From the NCBI GenBank assembly GCA_963565915.1, contig OY751493.1, positions 2,046,001 to 2,110,000 of the forward strand: 64,000 bases of DNA, read 5' to 3'. The position numbers and the translations under genes were made by a program. Each line of letters starts with the position of its first letter. Within the stretch, counting starts at the first letter, position 1. The notes beneath the pieces are model-generated. The model saw only the letters and a list, made by a program, of their open reading frames with translations. It made no database searches and had not been told where the DNA came from. Source of the DNA: Entoloma clypeatum. Its lineage: Eukaryota; Basidiomycota; Agaricomycetes; Agaricales; Entolomataceae. Of the stretch, positions 13,671 to 25,411 are shown in pieces.

Positions 13671-15396
13671 ATGGCCGCTTCACTAACGCGCCAACAGGTC
13701 GCCTCTGCTCAACTCCAGGGAGATTTTTCAATCAAGTCTGAATCCAGCGCTCCCAAACTTGACACCTCCCAATGGCCTCTGCTCCTCAAAAACTACGACA
13801 AACTTCTCGTTCGGTCCAGCCACTTTACTCCAATTCCCTCAGGTTGCAGTCCTCTGAAACGTGATATCACGTCTTACATCAAGTGTTACCGATGTCCTAA
13901 GAGATTTCATTTCTTTCTGACTCCATTTTAGGTCTGGTGTCATCAACCTGGACAAACCCTCGAATCCGTCGTCGCATGAAGTAGTAGCATGGTTGAGGCG
14001 GATCTTACGGGTGGAAAAGACTGGCCACAGTGGGACACTGGATCCCAAAGTGACAGGGTGTTTAATTGTCTGCATTGACCGCGCAACTAGACTCGTTAAG
14101 TCTCAACAAGGAGCAGGTCAGTCGCTCACCACAATCTTGAACTTTATAAATCTAAAAACGAATTGAAGGAAAAGAGTATGTTTGTGTTCTGCGTCTGCAT
14201 GCTGGCCTCCCGAACCCTGCAGCTTTGCCCCGTGCCCTGCAAACCTTGACTGGTGCACTGTTCCAACGACCGCCTCTCATCTCCGCTGTAAAACGCCAAC
14301 TTCGCATTCGAACAATTCATGAATCCAAACTCCTTGAGTTTGACGAAAAGCGCAATCTGGCAGTTTTTTGGGTTTCGTGCGAAGCCGGTACTTACATACG
14401 AACACTATGCGTTCACCTCGGACTGCTGTTAGGTGTTGGCGGACATATGCAGGAGTTGCGCAGAGTGAGGAGTGGGGCCATGTCAGAAAATGATGACATT
14501 GTCACCATGCATGATGTAATGGACGCGCAATGGTTGTATGATAATACCCGTGATGGTATGATTTTCCTTTTTCTTCCTATCTTCTACTTATCGGTGTTAA
14601 TAGAGTCATACCTTCGTCGTGTGATTCGACCGTTGGAATGCCTCATGGTCGGGTACAAGCGTATCGTCGTCAAAGACAGCGCTGTGAATGCCGTTTGCTA
14701 CGGAGCAAAACTCATGATTCCGGGACTTTTACGCTATGAGGCAGACATTGCTTTACACGAAGAAGTCGTGTTGATGACAACAAAAGGTTTGATTTTTTAA
14801 TAGGCTATCCTCTTGCATATGAATGAACAGCAACTCAAGGGGAAGCCATTGCATTGGCCATTGCTCAAATGACGACCGTGGAGCTTGCAACGTGTGACCA
14901 TGGCGTAGTTGCCAAAGTGAAAAGGTGTATTATGGAACGTGACACGTATCCTCGACGATGGGGGCTAGGGCCAGTGGCACTTCAAAAGAAAAAGATGGTT
15001 AAAGACGGTAAACTGGGAAAGCACGGCGAAAAGTTGGTGGGTGTCACACCGGCTGAATGGAGTCGCGATTACGTTGATTTTAATCGTGACGAGGTTTGTT
15101 CTATGACTTTTATCGCGGAATGGGTAACTTATGCGCGCCTTTCTCAGCAACCCACGGCGGGAACGTCAACCACTGTCCAGACAACGACCCCTGTGGCTCT
15201 GTCGACCGTTTTGGACTCATCGGTGACGGAGATCAGGTCACCAAGGGTGGAGAAGGAGAAGAAGCGGAAACGAGGGAAGGAGGATGGCGACGTGAGTGTG
15301 ACTGTGGAGGAAGATGCTGAGCGGGCGGAGAAGAAGAAACGTAAGAAGGAGAGGAAGGCAGCGAGGGAAGCGGAGGGGAAGGAGAAGGCAGGGTAA
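13671..15396 (+). CDS. CBF5: H/ACA snoRNP pseudouridine synthase Cbf5/dyskerin
   Basis: Catalytic subunit of H/ACA ribonucleoproteins, which converts uridine to pseudouridine in rRNA within the nucleolus. The TruB-type catalytic motif [14 protein letters not shown] carries the catalytic aspartate. [18 protein letters not shown] precedes it, and [17 protein letters not shown] and [12 protein letters not shown] follow. A PUA domain (about 14620-14870) contains [21 protein letters not shown]. The C-terminus is a lysine-rich tail ([15 protein letters not shown]), typical of eukaryotic Cbf5. The start at 13671 (MAASLTRQQ) is the ATG that gives the expected N-terminus; upstream in-frame codons lie in the shared promoter. 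Several short introns are present, for example before SGVINLD and before [10 protein letters not shown]. Confidence 0.94.
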
Positions 15397-15641
15397 GAGT
15401 TGTTTTGATGGGGGTGAGACTGATTGTCTCCAAGGGTAGTGTTTGATCGTTTTGAACCCTGCAGGCTGTGATTTTTCTGCACTGCCGGTTTCCACTGCGA
15501 TTATTCCCATCAGCCGTTGCTCAGTACATAAATCAGACGATGATTTCCTCCCTTCCTTGCGGAATTTACTTGATTCCCCCACCACTCATTTCCTCTACCT
15601 CTTTTTAAACGCCATTCCACCGGCTGGTTTCTGGTGTGATA

Positions 15642-17104
15642 ATGTCTTCCCGTAAAGCGCCCAAGCCTCTCCCCAAGTTTGAAATCGGTGCCTACCCCTC
15701 AGAACGTTCACCATACATTATTGATTCCTTTAACAGGTGATGACTATCAACTCCTTCATGCCATCGGTGAAGGAGCATATGGCACAGTAGCTGCTGCTCT
15801 GCATAAACCAACTGGCCGCCAAGTTGCAATCAAGAAAGTTCTCCCTTTTGATCACACCTTGTTTTGCCTCCGAACCCTCCGAGAATTGAAGCTCCTCAAA
15901 TTCTTCTCAGAAACATGCGTGAACGAAAACGTACATATCTGCCCACAGCATATTCAACGAGGCAATGACCATACTTCATTAGATCATCTCTATCTTGGAC
16001 ATCATCAAGCCTTCCTCGATAGATTCTTTCAAGGAAATCTATTGTATGTGGATGCTATCCTTTCCGAAACGTAGATTTCAATTCATTCTTTATAGTCATC
16101 CAGGAATTGATGCAAACAGACTTGCATCGCGTCATCAGGACACAACACTTGACGGACGACCATTGCCAAGTAATCGTCGTTATCCATTACCCGTTTCATC
16201 AAATTCACCCCTCTCCCGCAGTATTTCGTGTATCAAACTTTGCGTGCCTTGAAATCAATCCACAGCGCCGATATCGTTCACCGTGACCTGAAGCCTGCCA
16301 ATCTCCTGCTTAACGCTAACTGCGACCTCAAAGTGTGCGATTTCGGCTTGGCACGCAGTGTCAAAACCAGCGTTCCGGGGGGCAAGGAGGTGGGTTTGAT
16401 GACCGAGTATGTGGCAACCCGGTGGTATCGTGCTCCGGAGATCATGCTCTCGTTCAAAATGTATACCAAGGCGATAGACATATGGGCCGTGGGTTGTATT
16501 CTGGCCGAACTTCTTACGGGACGGCCACTTTTCCCTGGTCGGGACTACAGTCATCAGCTTGACCTAATCCTCGATGTGATTGGGACCCCAAGCCTGGACG
16601 AGTTCTACGCGATCACCTCTAGGCGATCACGCGATTACATACGTGCTTTACCCATTCGTAAGAGACGCCCATTCCCGACTTTATTTCCCCATGCGTCCAA
16701 GGAAGCGATCGATTTTTTGTCCAAGACCTTGGTTCGTCCTATTTCCCCCGTTGCAAAAATACAGCTGACCCATGCCGTTATTTCAGACGTTCGACCCCAA
16801 GAAACGTCTCACTGTGGATGAAGCCCTTGAGCATCCGTATCTCTCTGCCTATGTAAGTCCTTTGTGATGGGCCTCTCCGTCAACATTCAAACCTCATGCA
16901 TCGTAGCACGACCCCGAAGATGAGCCAGTAGTTGCCCCACTTAGCCCATCTTACTTCGAGTTTGATCGTGAGTTTTCAGCAACGCTGCCACTTCAGCTGT
17001 TTTCACTCGCCGCCTATATCACAGTGCATAAGGATGATTTGACGAAGGACCAGCTAAAGGAGCTACTTTACGAAGAGGTTCTGTCATTTGTGCCGTCCAT
17101 TTAA
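15642..17104 (+). CDS. MAP kinase, Fus3/Kss1 (pheromone-response) type
   Basis: ERK-type serine/threonine kinase. The spliced protein has the glycine loop GEGAYGTV, VAIKK, the catalytic loop HRDLKPANLLL, DFGLA, the activation motif TEY, the P+1 segment VATRWYRAPEIML and GRDYSHQLDLILDVIGTP. The start MSSRKAPKPLPKFEIG and the stretches PFDHTLFCLRTLRELKLLKF and ALPIRKRRPFPTLFP resemble the Fus3/Kss1/Ubc3 branch (mating and filamentation) more than Slt2 or Hog1. Introns interrupt the N lobe at about 15689, 15931 and 16041 and again at 16170, 16728, 16853 and 16969; splicing restores GEGAYG, ENIISILDIIKPSS and QELMQTDLHRVIRTQ. The C-terminal tail ends SFVPSI with TAA at 17102. Branch assignment is by recalled similarity. 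Confidence 0.9.
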
Positions 17105-17298
17105 CGATATTTATGGTGAATTCTTTGGGCTTGAGGCTTGGGGACATGCGTTTAACTTACACATCAATCATCGCATCATGCACTTGTATTCTTCTGTTGC
17201 TGAATCAAGTGGTTATACATACATAGTTTGATCCTGATGGGCGGCCCATAAGTGATCATCGATCAACACTAGTAGTGCAAAACTCAAGTCTACGGCGG

Positions 17299-19355
17299 CT
17301 ACAATCGTCCACCTGCCCAGAAACTCGTATTCTTATTTCCGACTCCCTCAACCCCGAAGTCTCCAAACCTTGTATCGCCTTCCAATTCGGTTCCATACAT
17401 CGTTCGTTTCATCTGCGGGACTTCTACTGCTGAGCCTTTCGTGCTTGGACCAGTCTCTCCCGCGTTTGAAGTCGTGACAATTTTTGTCACTGATTTGGTC
17501 TCAGGCACAAGATACGTTAATGCATGAGGATCGATAAACCCTCCACTCAAATTTGATCCCTTGTGTGATCCCGACAAACGGGATGAGCGGCCTGGAGGAG
17601 GAAAACCAAACGTCTGGAATGGGTCTGACCGATCCGCTTGCTGCTGGCTAGAGGATGAAGCTTCTTGGATACCTGCCGGAGATGGCGATTGTGGTGGCTC
17701 AGGATATGGAAAACTAGGCATGAATATATGATTTGAAGGCCCCGAGGAGGTGGGAAGATGTGAGAAAGTGAAAGGCTGTTGATTCTCAGCGGCATATGCG
17801 GTGCTCGTGGGGAAGCGTAAAGGGTTGGAACCCAAGCCTAACCGCGGAGAACGCGAGGGGTGATCAGGTGGAGGAGCTTCCGAATGTTCTTCCAATGGTT
17901 GGTTCGAAATTTCGAAGGTGCCGTGTCCAAACGGACGTGACACCGCGAGACCGTCCTCTCCGTCATCCTCGCCTTCGTCGTTCTCCCTCTCTACCGACTG
18001 CGATTCTGTTTTTACGCCGTCTGCTTCCTGAGATAACTTGGGTCGTTTCCTAGTGGGCTTGGATTTATCGCCTGCCATCTGGTCCTCTTTGTCATTATCG
18101 CTGACCTTACTTGTTGTTGAATCGCGGTACCGCTTGCCGAGCAATGTCGGGCCTGTCTGCACGGAGAACTGGACGGCAGCGTGTGAGATAAAGGAGCTGG
18201 GAAGCTCCTGCGCGCTCATTCCAGGAGTAAGAGGATCGGGAATGAGAGCGTCCCGTCTTGAGGACAGACTGTCCTTGAATTGTTTGAACTCTATCTCCAA
18301 AGCCACCGCGGACGCCGCTTGAGTGCGAAGGTCCTGGACGACTGCTTCAAGCGTTTCTAGTTTTTCCCTCAAGTTGCCTATCTCGTTGGCCTGGGCTGTG
18401 AGTAATCCTAGATCTGTTCTCAGGGTATTGATAAGTTCCACTCCTGATTTAAATGACTTCATTTGTTGGTGTAATGGTCGTATCTTGACGAAAAAAATGA
18501 GTATGCCGGATAATTAACGGGAGCACGTAGCCTTACTGCATCGGCGACATGCTTGTCAACGGCTGCGAGCGACACCAAGGATGAATTTGGAATTGTAACT
18601 TCTGCTGGGGCTTGCGGGGAAATGTCGCTGATAGGAATGTCACTTTGTGGGCCACCTATATCTGAATGAACGGCTTTCAAAAGTATTATATGATGTGATA
18701 GACCTTGACTCAGACCCTGCGCTTCCTGTTCTGATTCTACAAGACATCAGATTGCTGATAGAATTCTTCAAGTTCAACGCACGACACACCTTCTGGTATA
18801 GTCGCTTCTGTTGGTTGCATAGCCCTGCTACTCCTCCCCTTTTTATTTTTTGAAATGCTGAGTGATTGTGTAATGGCGCGCGGACCAGCGCCGCCTACGG
18901 CCTTGGGTCTTCCGACTCCTAATCTCGTTTGTTCGTTCGCCTTTCTTGAGCGAGTTGCACGTGGAATAAGGTTCGGTTTGGAATCGTCAATAGCAAGCAC
19001 CACTTCCTGCTGCTCGTCGTCCGATTCGTGGATCACGATTGAACTGACGCGGCTAGGACCAGCTCGACTAGATTGGCGGTTTGAAACTGATCGGCGGGTA
19101 TGCATGCTTCTCGAAACGGGTTTCCTGGAAAGAGAAATGAGATGACAGAAGGGGCATGGATGGAGAACTGACTGGGTTTCTACTAGCAAGTCAATGAGGG
19201 CTTCCGATTTTAGATTTGCTTTGACACCATAATCCTACAACGGTCGTCGACCCCAGTTTCCAAAAACTATGACCGACGGTACAGACCTTGCAGAGTTTTT
19301 GGAGGTCGATCCGCTTCATACTTTCTAGAGCCTTTCTGTCAGGAAGAGGAGCCAT
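17299..19355 (-). CDS. Hypothetical nuclear protein with SAP-like motif and coiled coil
   Basis: I do not recognise the family. The N-terminus (19355 downward) reads MAPLPDRKALESMKRID, then after an intron DYGVKANLKSEALIDLLVE, which matches the helix-extended-helix of a SAP (DNA-binding) motif. A basic, serine-rich middle follows. Next comes a coiled-coil-like segment (LLTAQANEIGNLREKLETLE, about 18340-18420) and a long disordered C-terminal region rich in P, S and Q with a basic cluster KPTRKRPK (about 18030-18055), a likely nuclear signal. The last exon spans about 17299-18495. The promoter is shared with the lactate dehydrogenase gene. A role in chromatin is only inferred from the SAP-like motif. 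Confidence 0.72.
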
Positions 19356-19433
19356 GATGATGGTCGGGTTGCAGGTAGCGGGATGGTTGGAATTGGGCCA
19401 AACAACGCGACATCACGTGACTCACATTCAACA
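19356..19433. promoter_or_regulatory. Shared divergent promoter with TCACGTGA palindrome
   Basis: Only 78 bases separate the start codons of the SAP-like gene (minus) and the lactate dehydrogenase gene (plus). The palindrome TCACGTGA (an E-box, core CACGTG) lies at 19413-19420, 14 bases before the plus-strand ATG. Confidence 0.5.
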
Positions 19434-21668
19434 ATGTCCTCCTGGAGCCTTGACCAAGTTGCTAGTCATAATTCTATTCAGTGCGTCCACTTATATATCA
19501 CCGTCTTACCTCTACAAGAATTCGACAGTTCTTGCTGGGTTGTGATCAAGAACCATGTCTATGATGTGACCGATTTCCTCAACGTTCGTGCCTCTTACAC
19601 TTTCCAGCCAGTCCAGCTTTTTCATTTCGTATAGGAGCATCCTGGCGGCTCGAGCATTATTTTGAAATATGCGGGAGGCGATGCTACCCATGCCTATGAA
19701 CAGATCCACCCTCCAGATGCTCTCGAGAAGAATCTACCTGCATCTAAACATCTTGGTCCATTGAGGTCCGATGATGCTGCCGTCATAACGCAAGCTCAGA
19801 AGAGCAGACGGAAGACAAAGGATGAGCTCAGACTCGAAGCTGCTTTTCGCCACAGGCCGCCTTTGAAGCAAATACTCAGCTTGGCCGACATGGAGGCACG
19901 TTCTTGGTTGACGCCTCACGGTGCCCTGACATTCATTCTACTTAGACTGTCGCAAGACAGATTTTATCCCACAAAGCGCTAGCATACTACTCGTCTGCTG
20001 CAGATGATCAAATATGTACACTCTGTTTCTCTTTTTCGACACCCAGCTGACATCGGCTTTCTAGCTTACGACGAGAACGCAAGGGCATTCACGAGGTTCT
20101 TTTTTCATGCGAGGGTACTGCGTCCAGTTTCGCGATGCGACCCGTCTACAACAATCCTCGGGTACAGATCCTCTATCCCTGTCTTCATCAGCGGGGCTGC
20201 TCTTGCAAAACTGGGTCACCCAGAAGGTGATTTGGAACCGCTGATCTAGCTGAGCAAGCTCAATGTGCGTCTTCCAGGCGAGGTTAATCTCACTCGAGGT
20301 GCAGCACAAACGTCGATCGTTCAAATGGTCTCTTCGAACGCATCATTGTCTTACGAGGATATCATGGCCGCTGCTGCTCCTTCCCAACCTCTGTTCTTTC
20401 AGCTTTATAAGAACGCCGATGACGGGGTTGCAAAAAAACGCGTCAAGGATGTGGAGCAGCTCGGGTACAAGTCCATATGGTTGACTGTTGATGCCCTTGT
20501 CCCAGGAAACCGGGAAAACGATATCAGGAGTCCTTGGATTCTGGAGGAGATGGAGTCGGGGCAAAGTGAGGTGCATGTCGATGGAGTAGAAGCGATCGAA
20601 AGTGGAGATGCTGGCCTTGGAACAGCTGGTGCACTCATAGCGAATACCGATTGTGATATGACCTGGGCAAAGGTTTGAAGAGATCATTGAGCCACTCGGT
20701 GTCGCTTCTTATGCATTTATTGTAGACGATTCCTTGGTTGCGAAGTGTAACGAACCTGCCTATTGTTATCAAAGGTTAGAAGTATCGTTTTACGCCTTTT
20801 TGGTTCTTCTGACTGTTCTTTTAGGCATTCAGACTGTCCAGGTGATTCTTCTATTTTCATCGGTAGCCGGTTATCAATCAGTATTATCTAGGACGCAGTG
20901 CTAGCCGCGGAAGCTGGAGTGGAAGGAATTCTCATCTCAAATCACGGCGGTGATGTTACGACAACATCTTCACCAGTGTACTTCCACTGATTTATGAACA
21001 GGCCGGCAGTTAGACTAGTACGTTCTATGTATCAGGCCTTTCTGTTTACTGAAACTTGGTATCTAGCTCCTTCCCACCTCTTGAGGTTCTGCATAGACTT
21101 CGTCACCAAAGACCCGATGTGTTTGAGACATTAGAAGGTATTGCCTTCTGAGCTGCTTGTTGCGTCATTTCTCAATGTTTGGGACAATGGTCCACAGTCT
21201 ACATCGATGGTAAGCCTTTCGGTTTGCCAGACGTGAGTGAATCTCTCATGCATGCAGTAGGGGGGATACAGCGCGGGACAGGTGTCGTCCATCATCAACT
21301 ATCAGGAAAGTATGGGATGTTGACTTTTTCTGTAGATATTGTGAAGGCGCTTTGCTTGGGTGCGAAGGCTGTCGGTCTGGGGCGACCATTCCTCTATGCA
21401 CAGAGTGTACGGTATTTCCATCGGATGATTTGCCCTCTGCATGGACTGACTTGATCGACAGGCTTATGGAGCCCCTGGAGTTGTGAAGATTATTCAAATT
21501 TTAGAGCGTGAGATTGTCACTGCAATGAGGCATCTTGGTGCATCGTCTGTGCCAGACCTGGTCCCAGAAATGGTAACGGTTCCCTAATCAGCGAAAGGTG
21601 TGGGCTGATGGCAAAGAACGTAGGTAGAACGCGTAGACTGGCAGCCAAAACCGCGCTCAAAACTATAG
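19434..21668 (+). CDS. L-lactate dehydrogenase, flavocytochrome b2 type
   Basis: Cytochrome b5 domain fused to an FMN-dependent alpha-hydroxyacid dehydrogenase. In yeast Cyb2 oxidises L-lactate to pyruvate in the mitochondrial intermembrane space and passes electrons to cytochrome c. The b5 heme motif HPGG (about 19640) follows [16 protein letters not shown]. The FMN domain shows [17 protein letters not shown], the SIWLTVDA strand, ILISNHGG with RQLD (catalytic histidine and arginine), and [23 protein letters not shown]. It is broken by many introns; those at 20951-21000 and 21018-21066 rebuild [15 protein letters not shown], and a final intron precedes the stop TAG at 21666. I see no long presequence, so localisation is uncertain. 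An alternative substrate (glycolate or another 2-hydroxyacid) is possible. Confidence 0.88.
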
Positions 21669-21715
21669 GTCCACGGATAACACTGGGAAATTGACGGAAC
21701 GATTGATACATGCTG

Positions 21716-22518
21716 CTACCCTTCTGTGACCTCGTGCTTGAGCTCTGATACCAACTGTTCGAGGAAGTTGACAGTTACTGGACGAACTACGCCCGTCAAT
21801 GAAGTCCATTCCTTTCGCTCAACGAACGCCCACTTCCATGTCTCATGTAATAATATCTGGATTAGAGGAGGCCAAACAAACCTTGTCGGCGCATATGTAC
21901 TTACCAGATATCGGACCAACTCTTTGTCAGAGGGCTCAACATATTTCCATTCTTCTGATAGAGGATTATGGTAGGTTGTGCAGAAGATGCGGTAGGAGTC
22001 GAGGGCGTATGGGCCGGTGCCTGGGAGGTGTGAGATAGGGGTGGCTGGGTATCTCCGACGCTTGACAGGGGAGTGCCATCTCGGATATGATGGGCGAAGG
22101 TCAGGAAGAATGGGTGGGTCTTGTAGATAGGCCTTTGATATGCTGATGAGGCGACGAGAGCGGATATTTTGTGTGCCGAGAGGGTGCAGGATGGATGTTA
22201 GTTCAGTCCGGTCGGCTGGATATCTTGGATGGTAACAACTGGCGTATTATAAGATGGTTCGCGAGCGCACCTTGCGACAAGGCCCAGGGGTCAGGCCACT
22301 TGTCCAATACATTCCAAAGAACGGGAATGGCCAACTTCGCAGACGTCTTGTTGAGGAGCGTAACTGCTATCAGCAACCTCCATGGGTCGTGTGCAAGGCA
22401 TTCTGGAGAGGCGTCAGGCGGGGAGATACTACAGACTAGAAGCACCTTGAATGAGGACGGGTTTCAGGACGGCGAGCTGAGCAAGGAGAGGGTCGTCGAC
22501 GTCAGCAGTAACGGACAT
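21716..22518 (-). CDS. MBD4-like HhH-GPD DNA glycosylase, short form
   Basis: Base-excision repair glycosylase resembling the catalytic domain of MBD4, which removes T or U mispaired with G. Start ATG at 22518 (MSVTADVDDPLLAQ). Exons then read ECLAHDPWRLLIAVTLLNKT, AIPVLWNVLDKWPDPWALSQ and, after further introns, GTGPYALDSYRIFC. That last motif is the helix-hairpin-helix end, and its aspartate is the family's catalytic residue. C-terminal exon: ILLHETWKWAFVERKEWTSL to TAG at 21716. No methyl-CpG-binding domain is encoded. The gene is about 800 bases with introns, so the protein is roughly the catalytic domain plus a short tail. Convergent with lactate dehydrogenase (47 bases apart); divergent from the LIM gene. 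Confidence 0.82.
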
Positions 22519-22580
22519 GAATCACGTGAGTAATGTAGTTCAACTGAACTCTCGTCTCTCGGCGTCGTCGTCAACGTTGG
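22519..22580. promoter_or_regulatory. Very short divergent promoter with TCACGTGA
   Basis: Only 62 bases separate the glycosylase ATG (minus) and the LIM gene ATG (plus). The palindrome TCACGTGA is at 22522-22529, nearly touching the glycosylase start codon, so transcripts of the two genes probably overlap or start inside this element. Confidence 0.5.
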
Positions 22581-25411
22581 ATGGCTTTCTGTCGCAGATG
22601 TGGCGACATCGTCGCCGGTGTCCGCTGCAAATGCGGTGGCACCGCCGTTGGTCCGTCTTTTGTTCCCTCTGCGCCTGCCCCCGTCTGACATGCATTACAG
22701 CGCCAGTGGTTCCCTGGAAGCAGTCAGCGCTTGATCACAAATCTCAGGACAGATGGTCAAAGACATACGTTGAGAGACCCAAATCTCTCTCCCCCACCAG
22801 GCCGCCTGCTACTGGTCCACCACATCCACCGCCTGCGTCAACAAAGCGTTTCCCTCGCCCCTCAACCCTTCCAAACACTCACCCTTCTCGCGTCGGTGTC
22901 CTATCCGAACGACCCCCTTCACCGCTCAGACCAACCACCATCACTGTAGCCCCAGCATCAGACATACTTCTGTCCCTTGATCCAAACGACACAACCCTTT
23001 CCAAAGTCTACGGTTCAGTCCTCCAGCGACCGGAAACATTAGAGACTCATTCTTGTGCTATTTGTTCTTCCCCATTTCCCCCCGATGCCACTATATACCC
23101 AGATCCAGCAGCACCAAGTACATTCAGATATCTCTGTCGCCCTTGCTTCGAAATTAATGGAGGTTCAAAGGGAACCTGTCCTACTTGTTCGCGCCCCGTT
23201 CTCACCTTGAAGTCCGAAGGCGGTTTCATCCATGCCTCGGGTAGCTACTGGCACAAACGGTGCTTTAACTGCGCCGCATGTCGCAAGAACATCGGAGATG
23301 CACCCATGGTCGACTTTTTCGGAAGGCCATCTTGTTCTGACTGTTTCGACAACTGCCTCAAACGCGAGCCGATCACCCCCAAGAAAATTCCCTCTGCGAA
23401 TATCAGCCCTCATATTGACAAGTCAAGAAACTCGACCGCCGTGGGGTCGGCGGGCAGGGCACAACAGAACAAGGAAGGAAGCCCTGCCATTGTCGAAGAA
23501 CTCCAGCAGCGGCTTGGTATTGTCAAACAGCGCGAGGGAAGCCCTGCCCTTATTCAACGGTTGAGCTTGGCAGGACAAGAATCCGCATCTCGGGCTTCAA
23601 TCTCGGCAAGGTATCATGACGGCGAAGCAAGTGCCTTTACAAATCAGCGCGAAGAAAGTCCGACGCCCCTTTACGCGTCTGTTCGGGAAGCCCGTAGCCT
23701 GGATTCCCGTTCACCTCCTGCCCCTGCATCTAGAAGCTCGAATCAAGTGAGATCGCAGACCACTGGCAGCCCTGCCCCTACTCAGAATGCTATAGAAGAA
23801 ATGAAGCAACGATTTATGAGAGGTTCCTCGCAGTCGCCGCATCCAAACAGTTCTTCAAGAAATTCTCCCATGATTCGAGGCACTCCACCTTTGCATGTAT
23901 CTCGCTCATCGACATCCTTGCGTGCTAGCCCAAAGATTTTCGTTCCCCAGTCCTCCGGCGAACCGATTTCTCCTCGTAGTCCATCGACACCAGATCTAAT
24001 GTCTGACTTCTCTGACTCAATGACGCAATCCTCATTCTCCGATTCCCCTCCCACGAAAGACAGTAGTGTTGGGGATATCTTCAGGATCTCCAATAGACAT
24101 TACTATAGCCCTCACTGCATCAAAGGGGATTACTGTGACGAAGAAGCCGCAGTTGTAGAAGAAACAGCCAGCCAAATGGGAACACCAACACGCTCTCCCG
24201 TGCTCAACACCAGCACACCAGTTTCCACTCCCTCAAGGGTTGAGACGTCTCCCCTTTCTTACATCCCACCGAGTGCCCAGCCTTTTTCTAAACAACACAC
24301 AGAATCATCCCCCCCTAGCCTTTGTACAAGCTGTAAAGGAAATTTGTTCTCTATCCGCGAAGGAGGCAAATTTATTACGGTACCCTCGACTACTGCCCAT
24401 TCATCACCGATGACCTATCATGTCCATTGCTTCAAATGCGTGATCTGTAGCGGACTGTTTGATGAAGCTTCCTCTGGCCATGCTGTATTCGTAAGGGCCA
24501 ACGAAGGCGCATGCCATGTTCAAGTGCGTCCTATCCTATCCACGGATTCATCTTCTTATAATGGGGACCTAGTGTGCACCTGTTGAGAAAATCGTGATCA
24601 AGACAACACCGAGGTTAGTCGCGACCAGTTGCGACTCATTCCCTCCCTCGACTTCCTCGTCTGCACCCTCAAGGCCCTCTCCACAGTCATCTTACAAGTC
24701 ATCTAGTCGGTTGGATTGGCCGTCGCGTCCTGCAGGCCCATCTACTTCAACGGCCTATCGTCGTTTTGGTAGCACAACCTCATGTCCAGGATGTAAAAAA
24801 GCTGTTTCTCCTATGGAACCTGGTGTGGTGCCAGGACCTCAAGGCACTCGTTGGCACGCACCCTGTCTCGTCTGTGGGGGTAAAAAGGTTGTCTCCGGTG
24901 CCTGGGGTATTTGGAAAGGTAGGGAAGAGAAAGCGAAAGGTGAGGCAGGCTGTGGTAAAAGACTGGATAGTGCTGCTAAGAGTACCGGGGACGGCAGCGT
25001 GTGGTGTCGAGAGTGTTTGGTAAGCTCTTGTCGACTATCAGCGAAAATGAATACAATCCCCCATATCGACTTTAGCTATTACTCGGTACGGGGGGGTCGC
25101 CACAGCGAGGACCCCTGGCCCCCTCACATACAGGTTCTGCCAACACACAGGTCCCACCGCAATTAACTGGTACTACGACTCTGGCCCGTCACTTCACCGG
25201 GCTTGGTGGAAATAGTGAGCCGCGGCTCCTCAAGCAACTTACCGGCGGAGGGTTAAGCCCCACTCGGAGCATCAGCCCAACTAAACAACTCGGAGGGTGT
25301 GGAGGACTGAGACCACGACCAAAGAGTGTCATTGGCATGAGGGGTAACAAACGTGTCGATGAAGGGCGAGGAATGTTTCTTGTGCGACAATTGACTGGCG
25401 CAGGTGGCTAG
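22581..25411 (+). CDS. LIM-domain protein with N-terminal cysteine motif
   Basis: Zinc-binding LIM protein, a type used as a scaffold at the actin cytoskeleton or cell-polarity sites in fungi. I place the start at 22581: MAFCRRCGDIVAGVRCKCGG, a small CxxC...CxC cluster, spliced through an intron (about 22654-22702) to APVVPWKQ. A longer frame open from 22517 is a shadow at its 5' end. First LIM region: CAICSSPF...CRPCFEINGGSKGTCPTC...HKRCFNCAACRKNI...CSDCFDNC (about 23055-23355). Then a Ser/Pro-rich linker with two EGSPA-like repeats. Second region: CTSCKGNLFS...HCFKCVICSGLF (24325-24470). Third: CPGCKKAVSPMEPG...HAPCLVCGGKKV...WCRECL (24785-25020). A last exon (about 25152-25411) is rich in G, T and L and ends LVRQLTGAGG. 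The intron at about 25024-25151 is unusually long for this window. Confidence 0.85.

Noticed and set aside
20951..21070. In-frame TAG after RQLD in the lactate dehydrogenase
   Set aside because: The TAG spans a splice donor (TA then gtacgt); removing the intron gives [13 protein letters not shown].
22517..22580. LIM protein starting at 22517
   Set aside because: The frame across 22581-22700 gives an unlikely sequence; the spliced start at 22581 gives a cysteine motif and joins cleanly to the next exon.
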